The notes under the pieces: model-generated
What the model was told of the DNA's origin: nothing
Database searches by the model: none
The model's input: the letters and a program-made list of their open reading frames with translations, nothing else
In this document: positions 19,894-29,710 of the stretch, in pieces
Position numbering within the stretch: the stretch's first letter is position 1
Layout: every line of letters begins with the position of its first letter
Position numbers and translations under genes: made by a program
Source: Ascidia mentula
Taxonomy: Eukaryota > Chordata > Ascidiacea > Phlebobranchia > Ascidiidae
Assembly (NCBI GenBank): GCA_947561715.1
Contig: OX387198.1
Location: 8,556,001-8,620,000 of the forward strand
Length of the DNA stretch: 64,000 bases
Direction of reading: 5' to 3'

Positions 19894-22800
19894 CTAAATT
19901 GTTGTCGCAGCTAGGGTTTGTTCAACCAAATCAAAACACTCTATTAAGCGATAATGTTTCGCCTTGTTCAGACCGTAAAGCGCAATGCGATGGGATTGAA
20001 AGCAAGCAAGTTTGGTCTGATTCGATGTAAAACTTTTCATACTTTTCAGCCACAGTTCAACTGTCGATTTTTCATGCCGTTTTTGCCAGCATTGCATAAG
20101 GGTTGAAACCGCTGAGATGCAAGCTTGAAGTGACGTATCGTGGTTACCAAACTTGCTTTGGCATTTCGCATATCCGAACTGACCCAAAAATCGAACGGTT
20201 GAAGTTAAGGTGCCCATGGCAGCAGATTCACTTATTTCAATGCTTTCTTGAAAGCAGCGCGTCGCATCATCATAGCGGCAAATTTCAAAATAACAAAATC
20301 CGATTTGAACAAGGCAATCAGCAATCGGCAACTTTGTCTCATCACTGTTGCCCAAGCCACGCCTCAAACCCAGTTCCAAGTTGTAACATTGCAAAGCTTC
20401 TTCGTAGCCCGTTGACTTTTCCGTGGCCAAAGCGATGTTTCTGTGGCAGTTAGCTAATTCTTTGTCTTTTAGGAGTGAATAAATATTGTAATCGCCATGT
20501 GTGTCGTAGTTTGTTTCTATCGATGAGAATTGTTGCCGAAAAGTGTCCAGGGCATCGTGATACTTACTTAAAGACATGTAACACTGCCCCATTTTCTGTA
20601 ATATCGTAGTGCAAATGTTTGGTTGTTTATCAAGCAACGTTTTTAAAACAGCGAGCTCGTCCTCATAAACGACCAAAGCTTCATTTTTCTTGTTGTTTTC
20701 TTCTAGAAACCTTCCATGACAACGGTAACATTCAGCCAAGTTCATAATATTAATTTCATCAGTCCCTTGACTTTGCAGCAACCCAGATTCCATTTTCAAT
20801 GTTTCTTTTGTTTTTTCAAATTCTCCCAAAACCTCGTAACATTGTCGCAGAAGCTTGACATGCGCAAGTTTGTCGACGCTCGACAAACCCTCGATATTTA
20901 ACGTTGCCTCTAAGTCTTGGACAGCTTCGTTTCTGCATTCGGTGGAGTCGTCATTCCTCCCAAGGTCTGACAAACAATTCGCAATGTCAAGCCTACAACT
21001 AACCACCATGTGAACAGTGAGCTCATTGTCACTTGAAATGTCCTCATATGCTTCCAGTATGTTTTCATGGATGTCAAGTTCGTTCCATTTATGAGCATCA
21101 GCTTCCTCCCATCGATCAAGTTGGATTAAACACAAGTATATCAACTTTAGCGTTTCCGCAATCTCACTATCGTGGGTCTCCTTCTCTGTCAAACGTTTTT
21201 GACTCTCCAGCAAGCACAGAAATGTCCCCAAAGCGTTTTCCATCTGTCCCATGTTGTACAAACTTTTCCCTTCCATGTCCAAGCAATCCACAACGGTGCG
21301 GGGAACCCCCTTGGTGCTGTAAATTGTTTTTGCTTCCTCAAATTTCCCCAAAGCGTGCGAGTAAAGATCCAGGCGGAACAAGCATTCACCCGAACGAAAC
21401 AAACAGTCCGCTTTTAGCATGTCGTCCCAGTTGTCGTCGGGAGAAATCGTCGCCAAGCAGTTTTGAAACCAAACAAGTGCTTCTGTGTAACGACCCATTT
21501 GTAGCAAACATTCCCCCGTCATGCAAAGTAATTCCTTTCTGCTATTTGTCTTCATAAACTCAATGCATTTATCATAACATTCCTCATGTCCTCCCAAACG
21601 ATACAGGCTGTGGGTCATTATAGCTTGACACCAATCACGTTGGCCAGCCGTACATTGGGAAGATACCAAATACTGCTGACATTCTTCAAGAGTCTGTTGG
21701 TACAAACCCAAAATCATGCACGTTACAATTTTGAAGTAATTTTTATCACGCGTAACCTGCTCGGTTCTGGACGATTCGACTGTTTTGCTTTCGGCTTCAT
21801 CATTGATTCGTAGAACCGTTTTCTCAACCAACATCTGCAGTTCTTCGGAAACTTGGAATAAATGGGCCAAGCCGTCGACACTGGCTGCGTTCAATAAACC
21901 TGAGCCAGCCGGGTCGTATCGAAATGCATCCCAAAATACCTGATCGTTTTGGCCGCCTGTCTCAGTGTACATTTTGAGCCTTGTTTCACAGGCAGTACAA
22001 ACAGCTACCTTTAATCTGTGGGAAAAGTCTGATCCAATTATTGATTCAAGGTCGTCGATTGTGTCGAGCGACCGCACAGCGTTCGACTCGTAATAACGAC
22101 CCAGAGCAGCAACAAAAAGTGTTACGCTGCGAAACACGGTTCTTTTGAGATCAAACTTATCGCGTAACTGTATGGACGTAATACGCGACGATATTTCAAA
22201 TGCTTGCAGGTCTTCTTCCAGCTGTTTGTGAAACTGTATTGATTGAGACATTTCCCTGCGACGATTTGTCACGCCAGAAGCGAAGTCATCATACAGTTTA
22301 CGATTGCCTTCAATAAAGCAGGTTTTAAGGAGGATGTCTGTTAGGTGGTAACCGTTTTTCAAGTCCTCGCTCGTCTCCAAATACTTCAGCATTTCGCCGA
22401 CTGGTTTGATTAACTCTGTAAGCCAAGATTTTTGTTTCGTTTTTTGTCGACCGAGTGGGTTTTTCGAGGCGTGCGGGGCAAAACCGTCGGGACAAATCCC
22501 ACAGCAGGTGTGTTCGTCATAAAACCAGTTATCTTCTTTCTTGTATGGATCATTTAAACCTTTAATGCACAAAAACGGTATGATGGTTTCGCCGAAGTTA
22601 ACCAAGACCAGTTGAAAGATAACAGCCACCCATCGAAAGTACTCCAAAACTTCTTCATAATCTTCACGCAATTGTACACCTTCCTCAAGCACAATTATGC
22701 TTTCAAAATCCGAGTAGGGTGTAATTTCATTACGGGCAAGAGACCCCATACCAACCAGGGCATATTTGCATAGTGGTTCACCTTTAATTTGAATACAGTA

Positions 22801-23355
22801 CTTCATTATTTTACCCATGATATCTGAGTATTCTCCGGTAACGTATGTCTGGACTTTCATAACTCTTTCGATTTTTTGTTTTTCTGCCTGACGTTTATTT
22901 CCTTCTTCGCTCTTTGCTTCTTTCATCTCTTTGTCAAGTTCTTCTTTTACATTCTCCCTCAGTTTTTCGACCATATTATAGAAATAATCTGTTTTATCCA
23001 CAATGTTTTCCCTTTTACCTCCAGCCAGCGTCAGAACGTGAGAGCAAAGTTCCTTTAGGTTATCACATATTTTTTCCAAGTTGTCAGGCTGTCTTTGCGC
23101 AGCCGCGTTAAGCAACGCCGCACTTTTAATTAAACGTAACTTGTCAGGACTCCTAAACCGGTACACCAACGCTAGTCTTCGAATCACCTCCGCGCAGGAC
23201 TTTCCGTCCTTTTCCCGGCCGTTCGCATAGCACATTGATCTAAGTTGCTGTGCCAAAATAAACTGACAGGCACGTAGAACGTATTGGCCATGCTGTAAAG
23301 TCAAGTGCTTCTCTTTGCCGAGAACAGCAGAATGTAGTTGCAGCAAGGAAACCAT
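19894..23355 (-). CDS. GlnD/DUF294-like nucleotidyltransferase fused to TPR repeats, paralogue 2
   Basis: One uninterrupted frame of 1153 residues from ATG 23355, the same length as paralogue 1. Order of parts is the same: N-terminal helices (LRACQFILAQQLRSMCYANG), a variable charged coiled region at about 120-175, the core GMGSLARNEITPYSDFES with the carboxylates near 216 and 218, the FDLKRTVFRS helix, then TPR-like repeats from about 570 (YTEALVWFQNCLATI, YHDALDTFRQQFSS, YEEALQCYNLELGLRRG). The active-site motif is complete, so catalysis is possible, but no substrate can be named. Outside the core the pair is clearly diverged yet collinear, which fits an old tandem duplication under constraint. 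A third, decayed relative lies at 41.7 kb. Confidence 0.8.
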   Translation of the reverse strand: MVSLLQLHSAVLGKEKHLTLQHGQYVLRACQFILAQQLRSMCYANGREKDGKSCAEVIRRLALVYRFRSPDKLRLIKSAALLNAAAQRQPDNLEKICDNLKELCSHVLTLAGGKRENIVDKTDYFYNMVEKLRENVKEELDKEMKEAKSEEGNKRQAEKQKIERVMKVQTYVTGEYSDIMGKIMKYCIQIKGEPLCKYALVGMGSLARNEITPYSDFESIIVLEEGVQLREDYEEVLEYFRWVAVIFQLVLVNFGETIIPFLCIKGLNDPYKKEDNWFYDEHTCCGICPDGFAPHASKNPLGRQKTKQKSWLTELIKPVGEMLKYLETSEDLKNGYHLTDILLKTCFIEGNRKLYDDFASGVTNRRREMSQSIQFHKQLEEDLQAFEISSRITSIQLRDKFDLKRTVFRSVTLFVAALGRYYESNAVRSLDTIDDLESIIGSDFSHRLKVAVCTACETRLKMYTETGGQNDQVFWDAFRYDPAGSGLLNAASVDGLAHLFQVSEELQMLVEKTVLRINDEAESKTVESSRTEQVTRDKNYFKIVTCMILGLYQQTLEECQQYLVSSQCTAGQRDWCQAIMTHSLYRLGGHEECYDKCIEFMKTNSRKELLCMTGECLLQMGRYTEALVWFQNCLATISPDDNWDDMLKADCLFRSGECLFRLDLYSHALGKFEEAKTIYSTKGVPRTVVDCLDMEGKSLYNMGQMENALGTFLCLLESQKRLTEKETHDSEIAETLKLIYLCLIQLDRWEEADAHKWNELDIHENILEAYEDISSDNELTVHMVVSCRLDIANCLSDLGRNDDSTECRNEAVQDLEATLNIEGLSSVDKLAHVKLLRQCYEVLGEFEKTKETLKMESGLLQSQGTDEINIMNLAECYRCHGRFLEENNKKNEALVVYEDELAVLKTLLDKQPNICTTILQKMGQCYMSLSKYHDALDTFRQQFSSIETNYDTHGDYNIYSLLKDKELANCHRNIALATEKSTGYEEALQCYNLELGLRRGLGNSDETKLPIADCLVQIGFCYFEICRYDDATRCFQESIEISESAAMGTLTSTVRFLGQFGYAKCQSKFGNHDTSLQACISAVSTLMQCWQKRHEKSTVELWLKSMKSFTSNQTKLACFQSHRIALYGLNKAKHYRLIECFDLVEQTLAATTI
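22381..22770 (-). other. Near-identical core block shared with 18,030-18,419
   Basis: This is the partner of the 390-base block in paralogue 1. Both edges are sharp: similarity drops at once beyond 22,381 and 22,770. Confidence 0.8.
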
Positions 23356-24139
23356 GTCAAACAGTTGTGGTACTAGTTATATGCACTGAAACCCTCAGAG
23401 GCATCAGTGGCCAGTTTTATGTTGCAGACAAAGAAATTGGTGTTGGTGCAGACAAAGAAACTTTTACTGGTACTTGATACTATTGAGTAAACAAAGAAAC
23501 CGTTGATAGCTGAAACGTTCAGTTTCTGGACAAGTGGTCTACGTTTTGGGTCATGCACTTGCTAAAAAGTACCTGCAGTGTAGCCATAGCTAGAAATGAT
23601 TTGACTCCTGGAACAGCTACAAGTAGTAATATCTTTTAAATGCAGGTTTTGCCAAACGAAACGCTCACACATCTTAACAAGCATTTGTTTGCTCGACTAA
23701 CAGCCAGGCACAATTTTTGGCGTTGAAGTTTTGGGCTAAACGTAACTTGCATGCGTGTTTACTCGCAAAGTATAGGCCTGACTGAAAGCTTGTTCCACAT
23801 CAATTAAGCACAAATCTGGGCATAAAAACTGCGGTCTGTTGTGCTTCAGTCGCTCAAACTGCCTTAAGAGTAGAATAGTCATTTAACGTATCCCATATAA
23901 TAGGTGCTGGAAATTGTAACTTCAGACCTTAGTCGCGTCGCGCAAACAGGTCTCTCAACTGCACCCAACCGTGACGTAACGACTAGTTCAATGATCTTTG
24001 TCTTGTTTCGGAATTCTTTTTTTTTTGATAGGGGGAATATACCAAAAAAAGAAATAGCAAACGTTATAATGCTACTTTGGCGTTCATACGGTTTTAAAAA
24101 ATACTCAAAAGTGTTACGCATAACATAATTGAGCCATGA

Positions 24140-24719
24140 CATAGGCGTCGATTTTTTAACGTTTTGTAAAATATTAAGGGTGACTTTTCCAGGTTTTAGA
24201 AACACGCAAAAACATTTCGTCAGTCGTATCGCCTTAAACATAGGCAAACGACGCAAATTCCGTTTCGTGTTAGTTTGTTTTTGCACCGAATCATGTCGTT
24301 GTAGCAAGTTTTAAACAATAATTACGGACCCCTTACTGAAAGCGGCACATTTTGTTTCACTCGGTCCAATGCAGATGTAGTAACTATAAAATGACTTATA
24401 AACCTATGTGCAAAAAAAGCAATAATATTTGCAAGCTGCAGAGCTTGCAATCTTATAAACCTATTACGTAACATTGCCGATTCTTACCATTATGCTACAA
24501 CAATTGCTGCGCTATGCAACAATCCACGAGGCACTTGTGTTTGTCATGATTGTGACGGTGGTAATACAGGTCGTTTGAAACTAGCTTAACGCATAGTATA
24601 ATGTATGTGGTTTTTCTGACAATAATTTTTAACTTAAACGAAATCCAGGGGTGACAATGCATATGTTGTCACCCCTGTTTGTTGGTGAGGGGTGACAAGT
24701 CACCCCTAAATCGACGCCT
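24140..24719. mobile_element. Non-coding element with short inverted ends and 11-bp flanking direct repeats
   Basis: The 11-base sequence ttgagccatga occurs at 24,129-24,139 and again at 24,720-24,730, as a target duplication would. Just inside, aggcgtcgattt near 24,143 is inverted as aaatcgacgcct at 24,708-24,719. The right end holds two hairpins: 24,648-24,675 (ggggtgacaa against ttgtcacccc) and 24,689-24,706 (ggggtgac against gtcacccc). No protein is encoded. It looks like a MITE-type element; family not recognised. Confidence 0.55.
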
Positions 24720-25644
24720 TTGAGCCATGATCAAAATACATCCAAAGTAGGGAAAATGAAAGATATACAAAATATCTGACCAAACAAACATCGCGATTGC
24801 ACCTACCGTGGACAAAGACAAGTTTTATCACCCTAATTGTGCCTGCACCATCAGAGTCATTGCGGGGTTTTGGAGGAACCATTCAATCTCACCGCGCCAA
24901 GCAAGTCGTTCCACCCACACGAATGGAATTTTACGCACCAATTGTTGCCAAGTACTTCGGCAAACTTTCGAAAATGCGAAAGCAAAGTTTTGTGGTGGTT
25001 AGGCGCCTGCTTAACAGGACCAGAGTTCAGCTTTACAGAGGAGAAACGGGTGACAACAGTGTGGTTCAGTATTACCTACCTTTATTTTTGGTGAGCACAA
25101 GATAGGCGGAAAGGACGGAAAGGATGCAGGCAGAGCTAAGCCTTCCTGCAGAGTTCAAACCAAGCTGCCGATACCCTGCTGGACAATCACGTTTTTCCTG
25201 AATGTTGTTGTTCGCTCTTAGTCGCTAGTCTAGTCTCGTCTACGCTCTCAGTCGCTCGTATTCTCTCGGCCCTGTCGTTATTCTTGCCACCGCGCTGTAA
25301 ACGTTCGCACGTTCTTTTAATAGTTAAATTCGCTGCTATTCAGTCACGTGTTAAACGCGCTCGAAACAAGTTAAACTTAAGTCACCTGGTAATTGCAATC
25401 GTGTGTTTCCATTAATATAGAAGTCTGTTCACGGAGCTTTTAATTCAGTAGTCTATATCTGCAAGAACACGCAAACAGACTTCAGCTTTAGCACAGCAGC
25501 GACTAGGAAACCTATTGGTACGCTGCAGTCTCCATTGCGTAGTAGTTTTATGCACCGTTAAGGTAACCACAATATTTGCTTTAAACACTGGCGCGCAATA
25601 CTTCTTTGTCGGCACTGCCGTTGTTAGCGCCCAAAAGAGAATAA

Positions 25645-25785
25645 GAACTGAAGATACTTAATGAAAAGCGAAACATGTTTTCTAAAACCAGAAGCGTTGA
25701 CAGAAAGTTGTTATAGTTACACTAAAAAAGTTGAAATTGAAGGTTAACTTGTGTCACGCGAAAGAAGTGTTGCTGGTAATAGTTT
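25645..25785 (+). repeat. Dispersed repeat, copy 2 (inverted relative at 13,700)
   Basis: Collinear, in reverse complement, with 13,700-13,845. It ends only about 25 bases before the start of SLC22 copy 1, so it may form part of that gene's promoter or 5' leader. The other transporter copies lack it at this place. Confidence 0.5.
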
Positions 25786-25809
25786 TATTTCTGCAGAAGG
25801 CTAAGAGTC

Positions 25810-28800
25810 ATGTCAGCTTATGACGATTTGCTGGTAGATGTAGTTGGGAATGGACGATATCAGATCTTTATTATTTTTGTGATTTCGCTGCAGACAATTG
25901 TTGGAAGTTTTTATCATACAAGTTCAGTTTTTATTCGTGAGTTTTATCCAATCCAATTTAAAGTAAATGTTTAATCAATTTTGCAAACTACAGTTGGTCT
26001 TCCACATTCACGATGTAATATCCCGGTCGCACAGAACGTTTCATTGTTATTCAACGAAAGCTTTCTTCTGGAAACCTTTATACCCTGGAACAACGCAACC
26101 AAGGTTGGATGGTGTTTTTAGTCTCTATATATATGTATATGTAATAACATTGTATGACCTGAAGTCATTTTTCTACCTTGCAAGGATTACAGCCGGTGCC
26201 AGAGATACGACTACAACATAGATATGTGCGTGGAAAATTACACGAGATCGTGCATTGAGAGTGCAACTTCACACACTCAAAACACAACCAATTGCACTGA
26301 TGGTTATTATTTTGATCGATCTGCTTACAAAGAAACAGCAACGACGGAGGTAATTAAGATAGTGTCTGCTACGATATTTTTTTTAAAGTCAATGCCGCAA
26401 ATTTTGTATAACGCTCATTGCTATGAAGGCATACGATGTCAACCATGATTTTACATGACAAAGGCTAAGTTTGTACACGCGAAAGAGTTGTATTCAGCTT
26501 GACTCATGGCGCCAAAAGACCACACAATTCAAAATAAACGTTAAAGTGAGAATTTTCGATTGGAGCACAAAGGTTGCTCTTCACCCGCTCCAAGCTCTGT
26601 TTGTTCACAGTGGAACCTCGTCTGCGACAACCTGTATATGATGACATTCAGTTCATCGGCTTACTACACGGGTCTAATACTTGGAGCAGCAGCCGGTGGT
26701 ATGGCTGGAGATAGGTAACATTAAGTAGAACTGATGTTAAATATGATTAATCATAGCATGCATATTTTAATCTATAACGCTGCTAAAATTTTAATTATCG
26801 CAAAAAGTGGCAAAATTGGCATTGAGGAAAACCTAATGAGTTCACAAACAGAATATGGGCGAACTGGCCCGAATAAATCTTCGTCCAACCAAATCCAAGG
26901 TCATGTTTAGATTCGGTCGAATTATGATGTGTAAAATTGGGGCAATCCTGAGCTTTGGATCTTGTCTCGCCGTTTCCTTCTCTGGCAATGTTTACATCTT
27001 CATAGCTCTAAGATTCCTTTTGGCGTGCTCATTTATGCTCCTCTCAGTAAACAGCTTCGTATACGGTAAGTAAATGGCATTATTGATCCCCTGGCAATGG
27101 AAGTTATGGAATTAACTGCTGCAATAGTAAGTCCATTGATATAAAGGACAGTTTTCAAACAATTTGACATGAAAAACTTCGACGTGAAATATGCTTTGCT
27201 GTTGGCCATGAGAGAATTTCGATTTACAATTTCACTTTCAGCGTGTGAGGTTTCGAACAGATCTGCGCGCCAATACCTTGGATCCATTTTAAATTGTACC
27301 TTCGGCATCGGCTGCGTCATTTTTGCTGGAATGGCTTACATCTGGCGTGACTGGAGGGAGCTCACTGTTGCGATTTCGGTGATGGTGATAATACTTTCCA
27401 TACCCTTATTAATTCTGCCGAAATCACCCGGGTAAGATTGCAATATTAATGTTGCACGTCCATACCCTTGGATTTAAGTTATGGTTTTACTGTTCCAAGG
27501 TGGCTGATGTCACGTGGTAAAGAAAAGGAAGCTTTGCGCGTTTGTCACGTGATGGTAAAACGAAACAAAGGAAAGTTGTACAACAAGACATTCAAGGATG
27601 CAATGAAGGAAGCTGACGATTTGGTATGGTGTAACATTCATATGCCAGTAGTTTTGCTTCAATCTCATTTCCTGAGTCAACAATGGGGTGTTTGTGTTAA
27701 AAACCCTTCCAAATAAGTGTGAAAAACTCATTGTAAATGTCAATATTTTGTGTAAGCTGCATACAGATGGCCAACTGTTTCGACCTATAAGGTCTTATTA
27801 TGGGCTCCACTTTGCTTGTCAATATTTTGGTTTGAAACCTAGATCTATTTGCCGAAAATGTTCCGTTTCATTTTTTTAGAATTCAAAAGTAGGCCTTGGA
27901 GTATTGTTGAAAAATCCATTGCAACGATTTATGTTGATCAGCAATGCAATAATTTGGTTTATAACAAGGTAATAACTAACCTAGCTGATAAACATCACCA
28001 CTAACCAAACAAAGTAATCACTGGGTTACTTATTTACAGCTTGGTGTACTTCGGTCTCACATTAAACGTGGGAGCGCTGGCCGGAAGCGTGTATGTTAAT
28101 CAGGCACTAGGTGGCGTTCTTGAGTTTTCTGCTTGTATTCTGGTTATTCCAATGATAATTAAAGTGGGTAGAACCAAGACAACCGTTCTGTCGTTGGGAA
28201 TTTCAAGCGCTTCCTGCCTTCTTTCAACTGCTATTTTTGGGCTTGGTGGAAGAACGACAAGTAAGTTGATCAATACCGGGTTCAAACCTTATAACCTGAC
28301 AAGGTAACTATTTAACTTAGTTTTATGCAATATAGGTGCAGAAATTGCTGGAGTAGTCGTTGCCATGATCGGTAGATTCAGCTCGAGTGCCGCCTTTGCT
28401 GTGATTTATCAACATACTGGAGAATTATTTCCCACACCTGGAAGGTATGAATGCCTAGGCGTAATGTATTTTAGTGGCGAAGATCAGGTTGGGTAAACCA
28501 TTATTTTTGCTACCAATTTTGATTGGGTTTTTGATTGGTATCCAAGCCTTCGGCAACAAAAATTTGTTGTGTTTACTGCTTTTAGGGCTTCAGCATTGGG
28601 CGTTTCGTCGATGGCTGCTCGGGTTGCAACAGTTTTTACGCCTTTTACTTTGCAGCTCCAATATTCTTGGCCTTGGCTGACACCGGTACAGTAAACTACA
28701 TACATTGTGCACTAAACGTAAGAAGAAATATCCTTAAATGTTTTTTCACTATTTGTAGACAATTTTCGGCATATTGTCTGCATTCGGAGCTTTGCTTGCT

Positions 28801-29149
28801 TGCGTTTTCCCGGAAACAAGAAACGAGCCTGTCCTCACATCATTTCGTCAAGCTGACGTTTTCTTGGCAAAGCATTTTCGTAATTCAGTTGCCTCCCGTA
28901 TCTTCTGCCTACCGAAGGAGGAAAAACTTTTCGGGAACCAATCCCTTGCTAAGTTGGTATATTTTGTGCTTCGGAAGGAGCTTAAAATAATCATGCGCGT
29001 TTAGGTGCAGTGACTTGGAAGAAGAGAAAGAAAACTTGGAGGAAATCAATGACTCCGGTTCAACTGCGGAAATAAAGGCAACTATTTGCAATGAAACACA
29101 ACATCATGATATAACAACGATGAAGCTTGACAATTATCCGACAATTTAA
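25810..29149 (+). CDS. SLC22-type organic ion transporter, array copy 1
   Basis: Thirteen exons: 25810-25936, 25994-26103, 26185-26349, 26611-26714, 26911-27065, 27242-27431, 27500-27623, 27880-27968, 28040-28260, 28336-28444, 28586-28685, 28759-28952, 29005-29149. All phases match, giving about 610 residues. The start MSAYDDLLVDVVGNGRYQ is the SLC22 N-terminus. A large Cys-rich, glycosylated loop follows the first membrane segment, then WNLVCD, then the signature AGDRFGR between segments 2 and 3. PKSPGWLMSRGK stands where other members have ESPRWL. The last exon adds an acidic tail. These are plasma-membrane facilitators of organic cations, anions or zwitterions; the substrate cannot be told. 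Exon 9 is two codons longer than in the other copies. An AATAAA lies at 29247. Confidence 0.88.
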
Positions 29150-29280
29150 CAATATTAGCAAATTGAAATCAAAGATTAATAGTCCGCAATTAAAATTTTC
29201 AAGTTTTAATGCAAATGTAAGCATAATGTTTTCTAACGGTGTGTAAAATAAATGCAGTTCACATTATTATTTGTCAATCA

Positions 29281-29710
29281 TGTTCTTTGTTTATTTTCGA
29301 ACTCACCTTTTATGATGTATTTGTGATTATTTGGCTTATTTTAATTGATTTTATACGCTCGAGCGATCTTGCTTGCGTGGCAAACGCAATGATTGGTTGA
29401 CGTGCTGGAGGAGGAATGAGTGATGAATAAGTCAGTGCAGTTCTCTGGTGGTGGCGAGTGAAAAACACGGTTTGTGGTAGCTCGCGAGAAGTAATTGTTG
29501 TCGAACGCTATGTGCAGGGGAATGACCTTTTTAGAACAACCGTTGTTTTATTCGTACTTTTACCGTTTTGCTCTTTTATACCTATTAGCGTTTCTATTTT
29601 ATTACAAAAGTAGCCACGTCTGTCATGTGATTTCAGGTCTTGGCGATAGGCTGTCAGCGTGGAGTAGCCTGGACGTTAGCCGGATTAGGGACACGCTAAT
29701 TTCGGTTACA
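29281..29710 (+). repeat. Left LTR of the Gypsy-type fossil
   Basis: About 430 bp, from TGTT to TACA, alignable along its length to 32,937-33,369 with scattered differences. It is followed at once by a TGGCG-type primer-binding-like sequence. Confidence 0.8.

Larger units (their letters stand above)
23356..25809. other. Intergenic with a small mobile element, no gene seen
   Basis: No supported coding region. It includes a 580-bp element with direct repeats at 24,129-24,730 and a dispersed repeat at 25,645-25,785. The right end must hold the promoter of SLC22 copy 1. Open frames here are short and lack family resemblance. Confidence 0.45.

Noticed and set aside
23879-24307. 142-codon open frame on the minus strand
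   Set aside because: It overlaps the left end of the 24.1-kb element and shows no domain; likely chance.
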